From Clostridia bacterium (GTDB taxonomy: Bacteria; Bacillota; Clostridia; Peptostreptococcales; Anaerovoracaceae), in contig CAAEEE010000341.1 in assembly GCA_900754805.1 (NCBI GenBank), forward strand, positions 1-10,688: a stretch of 10,688 nucleotides of DNA, in the 5' to 3' direction. Positions 1-7,579 of the stretch are shown here, piece by piece. The notes beneath the pieces were generated by a model. The model ran no database searches. It had not been told where the DNA came from and saw only the letters and a list, made by a program, of their open reading frames with translations. The position numbers and the translations under genes are program-made. Positions within the stretch are counted from its first letter, which is position 1, and each line of letters begins with the position of its first letter.

Positions 1-419
1 AACTGGAGCTTACCGGGCTTGAAATCACGGAGAACAATCAGGTTGTTCGACTGGAACGCAGTCCGGCGGCAAAAATTCCGCAAACAACGGGAAGCAGTTT
101 TCTTCCCGGAGCGGCACACGCAAGCGCAGAGAATGATAACGGAATCAATTTAAGCGAGAAGGATGAAGCAGATTCTTTTCACAGCGTGAAGTCTCCTCTG
201 GTGGGTGTTTTCTATGCAGCACCTGCCGAAAATGCAGAACCCTATGTATCGGTAGGTGAGTCTGTAAAAAAAGGACAGGTGCTTTGTATCATCGAAGCGA
301 TGAAGCTGATGAATGAAATCACAGCCGAAGAGGATGGCGTTATTTTAGAAATTACAGCTGCTAACGGGCAGATTGTGGAATACGGAAGCGAACTTTTTCG
401 CATGAGAAAACAGGGGTGA
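1..419 (+). CDS. accB: Biotin carboxyl carrier protein of acetyl-CoA carboxylase (5' end outside window)
   Basis: AccB carries the biotin that shuttles CO2 from biotin carboxylase (AccC) to the carboxyltransferase (AccA/AccD) to make malonyl-CoA in the cytosol. The frame is open from base 3, the window edge, to the stop at 417-419, giving 138 visible residues; the true start lies upstream. A GTG at 186 in this frame is internal. The visible part is the end of the N-terminal region, a low-complexity linker rich in Ala, Ser, Glu and Asn (about 60-180), and a complete biotinyl domain beginning VKSPLVGVFY. The biotinylation motif EAMKLMNE is intact, with the acceptor lysine at 303-305. The domain ends with the usual NGQ..EYG segment. 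fabZ follows after 3 nt. The family and motif are unmistakable; only the start is missing. Confidence 0.96.
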   Translation, partial: LELTGLEITENNQVVRLERSPAAKIPQTTGSSFLPGAAHASAENDNGINLSEKDEADSFHSVKSPLVGVFYAAPAENAEPYVSVGESVKKGQVLCIIEAMKLMNEITAEEDGVILEITAANGQIVEYGSELFRMRKQG

Positions 420-422
420 AAC

Positions 423-860
423 ATGAATCGAGAGGAAATTATGCAAATCCTGCCGCATAGGCAGGATATGCTGCTGCTGGACAGCGTATGCAGCAGCAAT
501 GGAACCGCAGAGGGCTTTTATACTGTGCGCGGAGATGAGTATTTTCTTCGGGGACATTTTCCGGGAAATGCAATCGTGCCGGGTGTGATTTTATGTGAAA
601 TTCTGGCGCAGTCCGCTTGCGTTTTACTGAAGGACTGCTTACAGGAAGGAGAGATTCCAATGTACACCGGGCTTAATAATGTGAAGTTCAGAATGCCGGC
701 GAAACCGGGAGATACCTTGCATACAAGTTGTAGGATTACAAGGGCAAAGCCGCCTTTCTATTTTGCGGAGGGGCAGATGCGTATAGGGGAACGAATTTGT
801 ATGTCTGCAGAGTTTTCATTTGCGATCACGGGGGAAGCATTATGTTCTCAAAAATACTAA
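423..860 (+). CDS. fabZ: 3-hydroxyacyl-[acyl-carrier-protein] dehydratase FabZ
   Basis: A 145-residue hot-dog-fold dehydratase, normal FabZ length. It removes water from 3-hydroxyacyl-ACP to give trans-2-enoyl-ACP in type II fatty-acid elongation, in the cytosol. The N-terminal signature LPHR..MLLLD (residues 10-20) and the catalytic block GHFPGNAIVPG are present, with His45 as catalytic histidine and Glu59 (in CEILAQ) as the acid typical of FabZ rather than FabA. The QDM after LPHR and the C-terminal third are somewhat divergent. The ATG follows an AGGGGTGA site (412-419) with 4 nt spacing. The gene lies 3 nt after accB, and its last 19 nt overlap the start of accC. A dehydratase between accB and accC is the usual Bacillota order. 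Specialisation for another acyl thioester cannot be excluded, but the context argues for FabZ. Confidence 0.94.
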   Translation: MNREEIMQILPHRQDMLLLDSVCSSNGTAEGFYTVRGDEYFLRGHFPGNAIVPGVILCEILAQSACVLLKDCLQEGEIPMYTGLNNVKFRMPAKPGDTLHTSCRITRAKPPFYFAEGQMRIGERICMSAEFSFAITGEALCSQKY

Positions 861-2149
861 TCGCAAATCGGGGAGAGATTGCAGTACGTATTATTCGGGC
901 GTGCAGAGAAATGGGGATTGCAACGGTAGCTGTGTTTTCTGAGGCTGATAAAAATGCGCTGCATGTGGCACTCGCAGATGAAAGCTGCTGCATAGGGGCT
1001 GCAGAAGCCTCCGAAAGTTATCTAAACCGGGAGCGCATCATCAGTGCGGCAATCCTGAAAGGAGCGCAGGCAATCCATCCGGGCTATGGCTTTCTTTCGG
1101 AGAATGCGGAATTTGCAAAGCTCTGCAGAAAGAATGATTTGGTATTCATCGGGCCTGCGGCGGAAAGCATGGAACATCTAAGTGACAAAGCGCGTATTAA
1201 AGAGGAAATGAAAGCGGCGGGGCTTGCAACCATTCCCGGAAGTGGGATCGTCAACAATATCGAAGAAGCAAAAAAAGAAGCGGCAAGGCTTGGATATCCT
1301 GTGATGCTGAAAGCCTGCGCAGGAGGCGGCGGCCGCGGAATCCGCATGATTCGCGGAGAAACGGAAATGCAGGAAATATTTCTGCAGGCATCTGCCGAAG
1401 CCATGAATGCGTTTGGCGATGGAAGCCTGTACTTGGAGAAATACATCTTTCCCGCGCGACACGTGGAATTTCAAGTTTTGGCGGATGAATCGGGCAAGGT
1501 TGTGTGTTTGGGAGAACGCGACTGTTCTTTACAAAGACGAAACCAGAAACTGGTAGAAGAAACACCTTCACCGCTTGTAAAACATGCAGAGCGAATGAAG
1601 ATGAGTGCGGCGGTGTGCAGAGCTGTGAAAAAAATCGGATATGTCGGGGTAGGAACTTTAGAATTTTTATTGGATACAAAAGGAAATTTCTGGTTTATGG
1701 AGATGAATGTGAGACTGCAGGTGGAGCATTCCGTAACAGAAATGCTGACGGGTATTGACATCGTAAAATGGCAGATTCGCATTGCGGCGGGGATTCCGCT
1801 GCAGCTTTCTCAGGAGGAGATTCCCACAGAGGGATGTGCGCTTGAATGCAGAATTAATGCGCTTGCTTGCGGAAGTGTGCGAATGCTGCATATACCGGGA
1901 GGACCGTCTGTACGTTTCGATACGTGGCTGACGGATGGAACGACGATCCTGCCATACTATGACTCGCTTTTGGGCAAATTGGTTGTATATTCGCCTTCGC
2001 GGGAGGAAGCACTGCGAAAAATGCGGGCAGCGCTTTGCGAACTGATTATAGGCGGTATTCCGACCAATATAGAAGAACAACTTGAAATCTTAGATGATGA
2101 ACGCTTCATATCGGGTAATTACGACTTGACGTTTATGGAAAACAGGTGA
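842..2149 (+). CDS. accC: Acetyl-CoA carboxylase, biotin carboxylase subunit
   Basis: ATP-grasp enzyme that carboxylates biotin on AccB using ATP and bicarbonate. I start at ATG 842 because MFSKILIANRGEIAVR is the canonical AccC N-terminus and GGGGGAAG (830-837) sits just upstream; an in-frame ATG at 797 would add 15 unrelated residues inside fabZ. The protein has 435 residues, slightly short for the family (about 445-455). Seen: HPGYGFLSEN at 79-88, Lys116, the glycine-rich loop KACAGGGGRG at 157-166, HVEFQ, ERDCSLQRR, metal/bicarbonate residues Glu287, Asn289, Arg291, Gln293, Glu295, and Arg337 in ECRINA. Oddities: the near-invariant QRRHQK reads QRRNQK, putting Asn234 at the E. coli His236 position; MNTR reads MNVR and VEHP reads VEHS; and about 7 residues of the EDP..F.PSPG loop after ECRINA are missing. 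The core catalytic residues remain, so I infer an active but divergent enzyme. Confidence 0.94.
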   Translation: MFSKILIANRGEIAVRIIRACREMGIATVAVFSEADKNALHVALADESCCIGAAEASESYLNRERIISAAILKGAQAIHPGYGFLSENAEFAKLCRKNDLVFIGPAAESMEHLSDKARIKEEMKAAGLATIPGSGIVNNIEEAKKEAARLGYPVMLKACAGGGGRGIRMIRGETEMQEIFLQASAEAMNAFGDGSLYLEKYIFPARHVEFQVLADESGKVVCLGERDCSLQRRNQKLVEETPSPLVKHAERMKMSAAVCRAVKKIGYVGVGTLEFLLDTKGNFWFMEMNVRLQVEHSVTEMLTGIDIVKWQIRIAAGIPLQLSQEEIPTEGCALECRINALACGSVRMLHIPGGPSVRFDTWLTDGTTILPYYDSLLGKLVVYSPSREEALRKMRAALCELIIGGIPTNIEEQLEILDDERFISGNYDLTFMENR

Positions 2150-2153
2150 GAAT

Positions 2154-3014
2154 ATGGAATTCATTCGATTTTTAAAACCGAAAAACAAATTAGAAGAAGG
2201 CGGAAGAAAGGCAGCTCCTGTTCAGATTGATGAGGGAGAGCCTGAAGAAAAATGTCCGAATTGTCATAAAAGCATTCCGGTGAGTCGCTTGACTGCCGAC
2301 AATCTTGTGTGCAAATGCGGACATCATTTTCGTATGAGTGCACGGCAGCGAATCCATATGCTTGCAGATGAGGGAAGCTTTCGGGAATTATTTGCTGATA
2401 TACAGACGAAGAATCCACTGGATTTTCCGGGGTATTCCGAAAAAATCAAAATGGCTCGCCTCACAAGCAGGGAGGATGAGGGAGTTCTTTGCGGTACGGC
2501 TGCGTTAAATGGATTGCCATGTGCTCTGTTTGTGATGGAATCCCGGTTTATGATGGGAAGCATGGGGAGCGCAGTTGGGGAGAAGATTACCTCTTTATTT
2601 GAATATGCTACTGCCCACAGGTTTCCGGTTCTTGGATTTACGGTTTCCGGCGGGGCACGTATGCAAGAGGGATTGGTGTCATTGATGCAGATGGCAAAAG
2701 TCAGCGCAGCGGTGAAAAGACATAGCGACGCAGGCTTGCTTTATTTAGCGGTTTTAACCGATCCGACAACAGGTGGTGTAACGGCCAGCTTTGCGATGGA
2801 AGCCGATATCATCATGGCAGAGCCGGGGGCGACTGTGGGTTTTGCCGGTGCCAGAGTGATTCGTCAGACAACGAGGAAGACACTTCCAAAGGGATTTCAG
2901 ACTGCTGAATTTGTTCTTCAGCATGGTTTTATCGATTGCCTGTGTCCGCGCCATGGACAAAAGGAGTTTATAGCGGAACTTCTGAAAATACATGACGGGA
3001 GGAGAAGAGGATGA
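2154..3014 (+). CDS. accD: Acetyl-CoA carboxylase carboxyltransferase, beta subunit
   Basis: With AccA it forms the carboxyltransferase that moves CO2 from carboxybiotin to acetyl-CoA. The protein has 286 residues, normal length. A variable N-terminal tail (1-32) is followed by a zinc ribbon at 34-57 and a crotonase-fold domain with [23 protein letters not shown] and [12 protein letters not shown], the usual acyl-CoA/biotin-binding blocks. The zinc ribbon is odd. The first pair is Cys34-x2-Cys37, but the second pair, normally VCPxCGHH, reads VCKCGHH (Cys53-x-Cys55), one residue shorter. The start ATG at 2154 follows a modest AGGTGA site and lies 4 nt after accC. The 3' end overlaps accA in an ATGA arrangement, with a strong GGGAGGAG site for accA near 2998-3005. 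Assignment as AccD is secure; whether the shortened ribbon still binds zinc normally is unknown. Confidence 0.95.
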   Translation: MEFIRFLKPKNKLEEGGRKAAPVQIDEGEPEEKCPNCHKSIPVSRLTADNLVCKCGHHFRMSARQRIHMLADEGSFRELFADIQTKNPLDFPGYSEKIKMARLTSREDEGVLCGTAALNGLPCALFVMESRFMMGSMGSAVGEKITSLFEYATAHRFPVLGFTVSGGARMQEGLVSLMQMAKVSAAVKRHSDAGLLYLAVLTDPTTGGVTASFAMEADIIMAEPGATVGFAGARVIRQTTRKTLPKGFQTAEFVLQHGFIDCLCPRHGQKEFIAELLKIHDGRRRG

Positions 3015-3820
3015 GCAAAAGCAAAACATTTTATGACCGTGTAAAAATTGCGCGCAGCAGTAAGCGCCCTACGGGACTGGACTATATTCGATGTATTTTC
3101 AAAGGATTCACAGAGTTTCACGGAGATCGCTGTTATGCGGACGATGCAGCGATTGTCGGAGGCATTGCATGGCTTGAAGAAATGCCGGTTACGGTAATCG
3201 CTATTGAAAAAGGACACAGCGCCAAAGAGAGAAGTCAAAGAAATCTCGGAGCACCGCATCCGGAAGGATACCGCAAAGCTCTTCGTTTAATGAAGCAGGC
3301 AGAAAAATTCGGAAGACCGGTTATCTGCTTTGTGGATACATCCGGAGCTTTTTGTGGGATTGAAGCGGAAGAGCGCGGTCAGGGACAGGCGATTGCAGCA
3401 AATTTGATGGAAATGTCAACGTTATGTGTCCCAATTATCACCATATTTATCGGCGAAGGCGGAAGTGGGGGTGCTTTAGCACTCGCTGTTTCCGATCGCG
3501 TATGGATGCTGGAAAATGCTGTTTATTCGGTTATTTCCCCGGAGGGCTGTGCAAGCATTCTCTGGAAAGACGCCGGCAAAGCCGATGAAGCTGCAGCGTG
3601 TCTGAAACTTACAGCAGAATATGCAAAGAAATTTGGAATTATAGAAAAAGTTCTTTCCGAAGAAAAAATCGGAAAAAAAGAATTTTTCAATTACATCGGA
3701 AAGGCTTTATGCAGGGAGCTGACAGAACTTGCAAAAGAGACGGATTTGGTGGAGAAACGTTACGAACGCTTTCGGAAAATCGGTGCTGATGCGAAAACGA
3801 GGGAGCAAATGAAATTATGA
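3011..3820 (+). CDS. accA: Acetyl-CoA carboxylase carboxyltransferase, alpha subunit
   Basis: Partner of AccD in the carboxyltransferase half of acetyl-CoA carboxylase. The protein has 269 residues, shorter than the roughly 319 of E. coli but within the range of the compact clostridial and streptococcal forms, which have a reduced N-terminal helical region. Seen: the [18 protein letters not shown] block, the AEERGQ motif, the oxyanion-hole glycines in [14 protein letters not shown], and [15 protein letters not shown]. The usual DTPGAYPG block reads DTSGAFCG; from memory this variant is common in Clostridia, so I treat it as a lineage marker rather than a defect. The start overlaps the accD stop by 4 nt and the stop overlaps the next start by 4 nt, indicating translational coupling on both sides and matched subunit synthesis. 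Confidence 0.96.
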   Translation: MSKSKTFYDRVKIARSSKRPTGLDYIRCIFKGFTEFHGDRCYADDAAIVGGIAWLEEMPVTVIAIEKGHSAKERSQRNLGAPHPEGYRKALRLMKQAEKFGRPVICFVDTSGAFCGIEAEERGQGQAIAANLMEMSTLCVPIITIFIGEGGSGGALALAVSDRVWMLENAVYSVISPEGCASILWKDAGKADEAAACLKLTAEYAKKFGIIEKVLSEEKIGKKEFFNYIGKALCRELTELAKETDLVEKRYERFRKIGADAKTREQMKL

Positions 3821-5454
3821 GTATTTATCAAAGGTTTTGTACGGAAATATGCGACGAACGGGGAAGACTGCAAAAATTGTCTTTGCACTACCCTGAAAAT
3901 TTTAATTTTGGATATGATGTGGTTGACGCAATTGCAGCGGAATCACCGGATAAACGTGCGCTCGTATGGTGTGGAAGCGATAATCAAGAGAAAATTTTCA
4001 GCTTTGAAGATGTTCGGCGCAGCAGCAACCGTATGGCAAATCTCTTTCGCCGGGCGGGAATCGGCAGGGGCGATCGCGTAATGCTGGTTTTAAAAAGACA
4101 TTACGAATATTGGTTTGCAGCAATCGCGCTCCATAAGCTGGGAGCTGTAATGATTCCGGTGACACATATGCTGACAACAGCGGATTTCGTTTATCGAATG
4201 AAAGCAGCCCCCATGAAAGCGATTGTCTGCACCTGTCAAAATGAGGTTCCTTCAAAAATTCGTCAAGCTTTGAAGGAAAGCGGAATTCATGCGAAGCTTT
4301 GGTGTGCACAAGGAGATGCCGAAGGCTTCGAAAACTTAAATGAGGCGATGAAAAAAGAAAACGAAGAATTCGCGCGTGTGGAAACCCTAGCCTCCGAACC
4401 CATGCTGCTTTACTTTACATCAGGAACAACCGGATATCCTAAGGGGGTTATACATGACGGCACCTATCCGCTGGCTCACATTGTTACTGCAAAATATTGG
4501 CAGCAGGCAGAAGACGGTGGTCTTCATTTCAGCGTAGCGGAAACCGGATGGGCGAAAGCGTCCTGGGGAAAATTATACGGGCAGTGGCTTGTTGGAAGCG
4601 CTGTCATGGTATATGATTTTGAAAACTTTGATCCAAAGCAGCTTGTTGCGATCATCAACCGCTATGGAGTGACTTCTTTCTGTGCACCTCCGACTGTCTA
4701 TCGTTATCTGGTTCGGAAAGGAATTGCTAAAATGCCGACGTTAAAGCATGCGGTAACGGCGGGCGAAACGCTTTCTCCCGAAGTTTTTCGTAAGTTTACG
4801 AAAAGCACGGGACTGACGCTCTGTGAAGGCTATGGGCAGACGGAAACAACGCTTCTGCTGGCAAACTTCAAGGGTGATGAGGCGGAGGCAGGCGCGATGG
4901 GAAGACCATCGCCATTTTATAATATTCGTCTGCAGGATCAGTGTGGCAATCCGGTTGCGCCGGGCGAGATCGGGGAAATCGTGATTGTTCCGCCGGAAAA
5001 TGAGAGGCAGCCGGGCATTTTTACGGGCTATCTCAATAATGACGAGCAGTATCGCTATATGTGGCGCGGCGGTGTTTATCATACGGGGGATGCTGCCTAC
5101 ATGGATGAAAACGGACGCTATCGGTTCCATGGACGCTTTGATGATATCATCAAGACCGGAGGATTTCGCGTTGGACCTTACGAAATTGAGAATATTCTGA
5201 TGGAGCATCCCGCTGTTGTGGAATGCAGTGTAATCGGAGTAAAGGACTCCTTGCGTGGGCAGGCCATTAAAGCCTTTATTGTGCCCGGGAAGAGCTGGGC
5301 AGCGGATGAACAACTTGCACAGGAAATCAAAAGCTTCTGCAATCACCGGCTCGCCGAATACAAGTGGATTCGCATAATTGAATTCACAGATGAGATGCCG
5401 AAGACAATCAGTGGAAAAATTCGTAAGAATAAGCAACGCTGCTCGGGCGTTTGA
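3817..5454 (+). CDS. AMP-forming acyl-CoA synthetase (medium-chain/ACSM-like, ANL superfamily)
   Basis: Activates a carboxylic acid with ATP to an acyl-adenylate and transfers it to CoA. The protein has 545 residues, full length for the ANL family, with no signal peptide. Seen: the phosphate loop TSGTTGYPK (201-209), the YGQTET motif (339-344), the ATP-ribose aspartate Asp425 in HTGD, Arg440 at the hinge in HGRFDD, and catalytic Lys534 in the C-terminal [10 protein letters not shown] block. [15 protein letters not shown] and GYGQTETT resemble medium-chain (ACSM) and benzoate-type ligases. Acetyl-CoA synthetase has Trp before QTET; here it is Gly340, which suggests a pocket for acyl groups larger than acetate. 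The start overlaps the accA stop by 4 nt (ATGA), with GAGGGAG at 3799-3805 as likely ribosome site. No terminator was seen downstream. It may supply acyl-CoA from exogenous or recycled acids, but substrate and role are inferred. Confidence 0.85.
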   Translation: MSIYQRFCTEICDERGRLQKLSLHYPENFNFGYDVVDAIAAESPDKRALVWCGSDNQEKIFSFEDVRRSSNRMANLFRRAGIGRGDRVMLVLKRHYEYWFAAIALHKLGAVMIPVTHMLTTADFVYRMKAAPMKAIVCTCQNEVPSKIRQALKESGIHAKLWCAQGDAEGFENLNEAMKKENEEFARVETLASEPMLLYFTSGTTGYPKGVIHDGTYPLAHIVTAKYWQQAEDGGLHFSVAETGWAKASWGKLYGQWLVGSAVMVYDFENFDPKQLVAIINRYGVTSFCAPPTVYRYLVRKGIAKMPTLKHAVTAGETLSPEVFRKFTKSTGLTLCEGYGQTETTLLLANFKGDEAEAGAMGRPSPFYNIRLQDQCGNPVAPGEIGEIVIVPPENERQPGIFTGYLNNDEQYRYMWRGGVYHTGDAAYMDENGRYRFHGRFDDIIKTGGFRVGPYEIENILMEHPAVVECSVIGVKDSLRGQAIKAFIVPGKSWAADEQLAQEIKSFCNHRLAEYKWIRIIEFTDEMPKTISGKIRKNKQRCSGV

Positions 5455-5476
5455 CAAGTGAAGCGGATTCAGAGAA

Positions 5477-5489
5477 AATCAAGTTGATT
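5477..5489. promoter_or_regulatory. Candidate operator: 13-bp perfect palindrome upstream of the regulator promoter
   Basis: AATCAAGTTGATT reads the same on both strands around the central G at 5483. It ends 20 bp before the -35 hexamer and is centred about 62 bp upstream of the start point expected from the -10 box, a typical place for an activator site. A second, overlapping short palindrome, ATTGCCAAT (5487-5495), follows. TTGCCA occurs at 5488-5493 and again at 5510-5515 (the -35 box), a direct repeat with a 22-bp period. SARP-family proteins often bind direct repeats with an 11- or 22-bp period, so autoregulation by the downstream gene product is conceivable. Palindromes this short arise by chance in AT-rich DNA, so the call is tentative. 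Confidence 0.35.
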
Positions 5490-5509
5490 GCCAATACCGT
5501 TTCTTACTC

Positions 5510-5538
5510 TTGCCAGAGCTGATTCTATCCAGTATAAT
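5510..5538 (+). promoter_or_regulatory. Sigma-70/SigA-type promoter of the PAS-SARP regulator gene
   Basis: The -35 box TTGCCA (5510-5515; consensus TTGACA, five of six matches) and a perfect -10 box TATAAT (5533-5538) are separated by 17 bp, the optimal spacing. Transcription should begin near 5545, leaving a 5' leader of about 20-30 nt. This makes the upstream TTG codon at 5510, in frame with the regulator, an unlikely translation start. It also suggests that the regulator and aminopeptidase genes form their own transcription unit, separate from the acc operon, although read-through from the latter is possible because no terminator is visible. Confidence 0.75.
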
Positions 5539-5550
5539 GAGAGTGAAATC

Positions 5551-5565
5551 AGGGGAAACGGGGGA
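5551..5565 (+). promoter_or_regulatory. Ribosome binding region deciding the regulator's start
   Basis: Two purine-rich runs occur: AGGGGA at 5551-5556 and GGGGGA at 5560-5565. Two in-frame ATGs follow at 5567 and 5573. GGGGG pairs with the anti-Shine-Dalgarno as GGAGG with one G-U pair and lies 8 nt before 5573 but only 2 nt before 5567. AGGGG lies 11 nt before 5567. I therefore prefer 5573, with 5567 (two residues longer) as the alternative. Confidence 0.5.
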
Positions 5566-5572
5566 TATGAAA

Positions 5573-7579
5573 ATGAAAGATGCAGAGATGATACTAAGCC
5601 GCGGCATCAGCGGTTTTCATCGTTATAGGTTGGATGAACCGACACATATCTGCTATGTGAGCGAAAACTTTTGCAGAATGGTAGGAATCACTGAAGAAGA
5701 TTTTTTTGCTCGAAAGGAAAATGCCTATGTGGAAATTCTTCATCCCGCAGACCGCCTTGCATATGAAGACTTTTTGGATAATTTAAAACACAGGGAGCAG
5801 AGTCTGACGAGCGAGTATCGAATTTTGAAGACTGACGGAGAAGTCCTGTATGTTCGGGATCAGGCAGTTTCCTATCGAAACAGTGAAGGGCAGATGATGT
5901 GTGATTCGATTTTGACGGATATTACGGATCTCATCAAACAAAATCACGAGATGAAGTTTCTCAACGAAACGATTCCATGCGGATTTTTGAAGTATACCTG
6001 TGAGAAACAGCCCAAAATCACTTATATGAATCAAAAAATGAAAGAAATTCTGGCTTTTCCGAGGAGAGAGGCGGATAACCGTGAAGATATGACAGAACTG
6101 TATCTCGATAATATTTTTTTGATGATTCCCATTGAGGAGAGGCGAAGATTTGCTGCTTACCTGGGACGTGTACGTGTGGCAGGCGCACCCGTGGCAGGTG
6201 AAATCACATTACAAAGGTGTGATGGTACGCGTGCCTATGTATTCGGCTGGGTAACCAAGAGCGTGAACGAAGACGGAAACGAGGAGTTCCAAAGTGTCTG
6301 TATGGACATCACCAATCGACACCGCAGAAGAAGAGAGCGCGAAATTCGACGTTATCTAAAAGCGATTTCTGAGGTTTATGATCGAATTTTCGAGTGTGAT
6401 TTCGGTGCAAGAACGGTAAAATGCGTGTACAGCAAGGATGAAGATGAACGGAAGCAGATAGGCAGCCTCCCGATTCATTTGGAGGAATCGACGGAAAGCT
6501 GTGTATTTGGGCATGTGGATGAACGTGATTTGGAACGTGTCAGGGAATTCTTTCGCGGAGCCATGTGGCAGACAGAGAAAAGCACCGGAGAAAAACCGCC
6601 TCAGATTCTATATCGCACGCAGCAGCAAGAAGGCGGATTGCAATGGAACAGTGGGGTGTTTTTCAATATGGATGATTCGACAAGTCTATATTGCATAAGA
6701 AAAATTCCGGATTTTGCGCAGGCGGATATTTTGAGAGAAGAGAATACCTCTCTCAAAGAGAATATGCAGGAAATCGTCACGCATTTTACAGACGGGCTTG
6801 CTGCTTTCGAAATTACGGAGAGTGGGATGGTGATTCCGATGCATCTCAGCGAGAATGTTTGCGATTTTTTCGGGTGCACGAAAGAGGAATGGGAGCAGAT
6901 GATGCATATGCAGACACCTGTTGAGCAGTTTATCGCAAAGAGCAAGGCTTCCTATGCTGAGTTTGAGAAACTGTTGCGGCTCGGCGAAGCCGAGTTTGTC
7001 TACTTTGACTATGCGACGGGCGGTGAAAGGTGTATCAAGGCAATTTGTTCACAGAAAAATCCAAACAATGCTTCTTCGCGTTATGTAATGCTCTACCATG
7101 AGAGAGACTCCGCAAAAGAACAAACAGAAGAAAACAGGAAGGAAAACGAACCAAAGGTACTCATACGGGCTTTTGGATATTTTGATGTTTTTGTAGAAAA
7201 CAGAGCACTTGCTTTTCGGAATAAAAAAGCGAAGGAACTGTTTGCGCTTCTTGTTGACCGGAGAGGCGGTTTCGTTTCTTCCGAGGAAGCGATTTCATTT
7301 TTGTGGGAGGACGAGCTGCTTAGCCCTGTGTTATTGGCTCGCTACAGAAAAGTAGCACTGCGCCTGAAAAACACACTGCAGGAATATGGAATTATGGATG
7401 TAATTGAGACAGTCGACGGAAAAAGACGCATTGTGCCGGAACGCGTACAGTGTGATTTGTTTGACTATTTGAGTGGAAAAGAAGAATACAGGCAGTTATT
7501 TAAAGGCAGTTACCTGAATAATTACAGCTGGGCAGAAACAACGCTGGGTGAATTGGTACAAAGCAAGGAGACACAATGA
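5573..7579 (+). CDS. Multi-PAS one-component regulator with C-terminal SARP/OmpR-type winged helix
   Basis: A 668-residue cytosolic protein with no membrane segment. Residues 11-120 form a clear PAS domain (YVSENFCRMVGIT, then EYRILKTDGEVLYVRD, closing with TDITDL). Residues 130-250 form a second PAS ending MDITNRH. Residues 262-378 form a degenerate PAS-like module starting ISEVYDRIFECDF, of a type I associate with clostridial PAS-GGDEF proteins. Residues 395-510 look like a fourth. After a charged linker (512-527), residues 528-625 match a SARP/OmpR winged helix: IRAFGYFDVFVENRALAF, KKAKELFALLVDRRGG, then ISFLWED and YRKVALRLKNTL. The tail KGSYLNNYSWAE recalls the start of a bacterial transcriptional activator domain, cut short. 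No kinase, receiver, GGDEF or EAL domain is present, so sensing and DNA binding appear to lie in one chain. Ligand and target genes are unknown. The stop overlaps the aminopeptidase start by 4 nt. Confidence 0.82.
   Translation: MKDAEMILSRGISGFHRYRLDEPTHICYVSENFCRMVGITEEDFFARKENAYVEILHPADRLAYEDFLDNLKHREQSLTSEYRILKTDGEVLYVRDQAVSYRNSEGQMMCDSILTDITDLIKQNHEMKFLNETIPCGFLKYTCEKQPKITYMNQKMKEILAFPRREADNREDMTELYLDNIFLMIPIEERRRFAAYLGRVRVAGAPVAGEITLQRCDGTRAYVFGWVTKSVNEDGNEEFQSVCMDITNRHRRRREREIRRYLKAISEVYDRIFECDFGARTVKCVYSKDEDERKQIGSLPIHLEESTESCVFGHVDERDLERVREFFRGAMWQTEKSTGEKPPQILYRTQQQEGGLQWNSGVFFNMDDSTSLYCIRKIPDFAQADILREENTSLKENMQEIVTHFTDGLAAFEITESGMVIPMHLSENVCDFFGCTKEEWEQMMHMQTPVEQFIAKSKASYAEFEKLLRLGEAEFVYFDYATGGERCIKAICSQKNPNNASSRYVMLYHERDSAKEQTEENRKENEPKVLIRAFGYFDVFVENRALAFRNKKAKELFALLVDRRGGFVSSEEAISFLWEDELLSPVLLARYRKVALRLKNTLQEYGIMDVIETVDGKRRIVPERVQCDLFDYLSGKEEYRQLFKGSYLNNYSWAETTLGELVQSKETQ

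Noticed and set aside
186..419. GTG at 186 as the start of a small 77-residue biotinyl protein.
   Set aside because: The frame is open to the window edge, and the upstream codons give a typical AccB linker, so this is simply the C-terminal half of AccB.
797..841. Upstream in-frame ATG that would lengthen AccC by 15 residues.
   Set aside because: The canonical AccC N-terminus MFSKILIANRGE begins at 842 with a good ribosome site; the extra residues lie within fabZ and do not match the family.
4741..5457. A 238-codon open frame on the - strand opposite the 3' part of the acyl-CoA synthetase gene.
   Set aside because: The + strand here carries the conserved ligase motifs through the catalytic lysine. 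The antisense translation shows no family resemblance.
5451..5479. A perfect TTGACA at 5451-5456 as a second promoter.
   Set aside because: At 17 bp spacing the only candidate -10 is GAAAAT, a weak match. The promoter at 5510-5538 is much better.
5507..5518. CTCT-TGCC-AGAG inverted repeat overlapping the -35 box.
   Set aside because: The stem is only 4 bp and easily arises by chance, so I do not call it an operator.
5510..5572. Upstream TTG start for the PAS regulator.
   Set aside because: The TTG is part of the -35 box of a strong promoter whose start point lies downstream, so that codon would not be in the mRNA.
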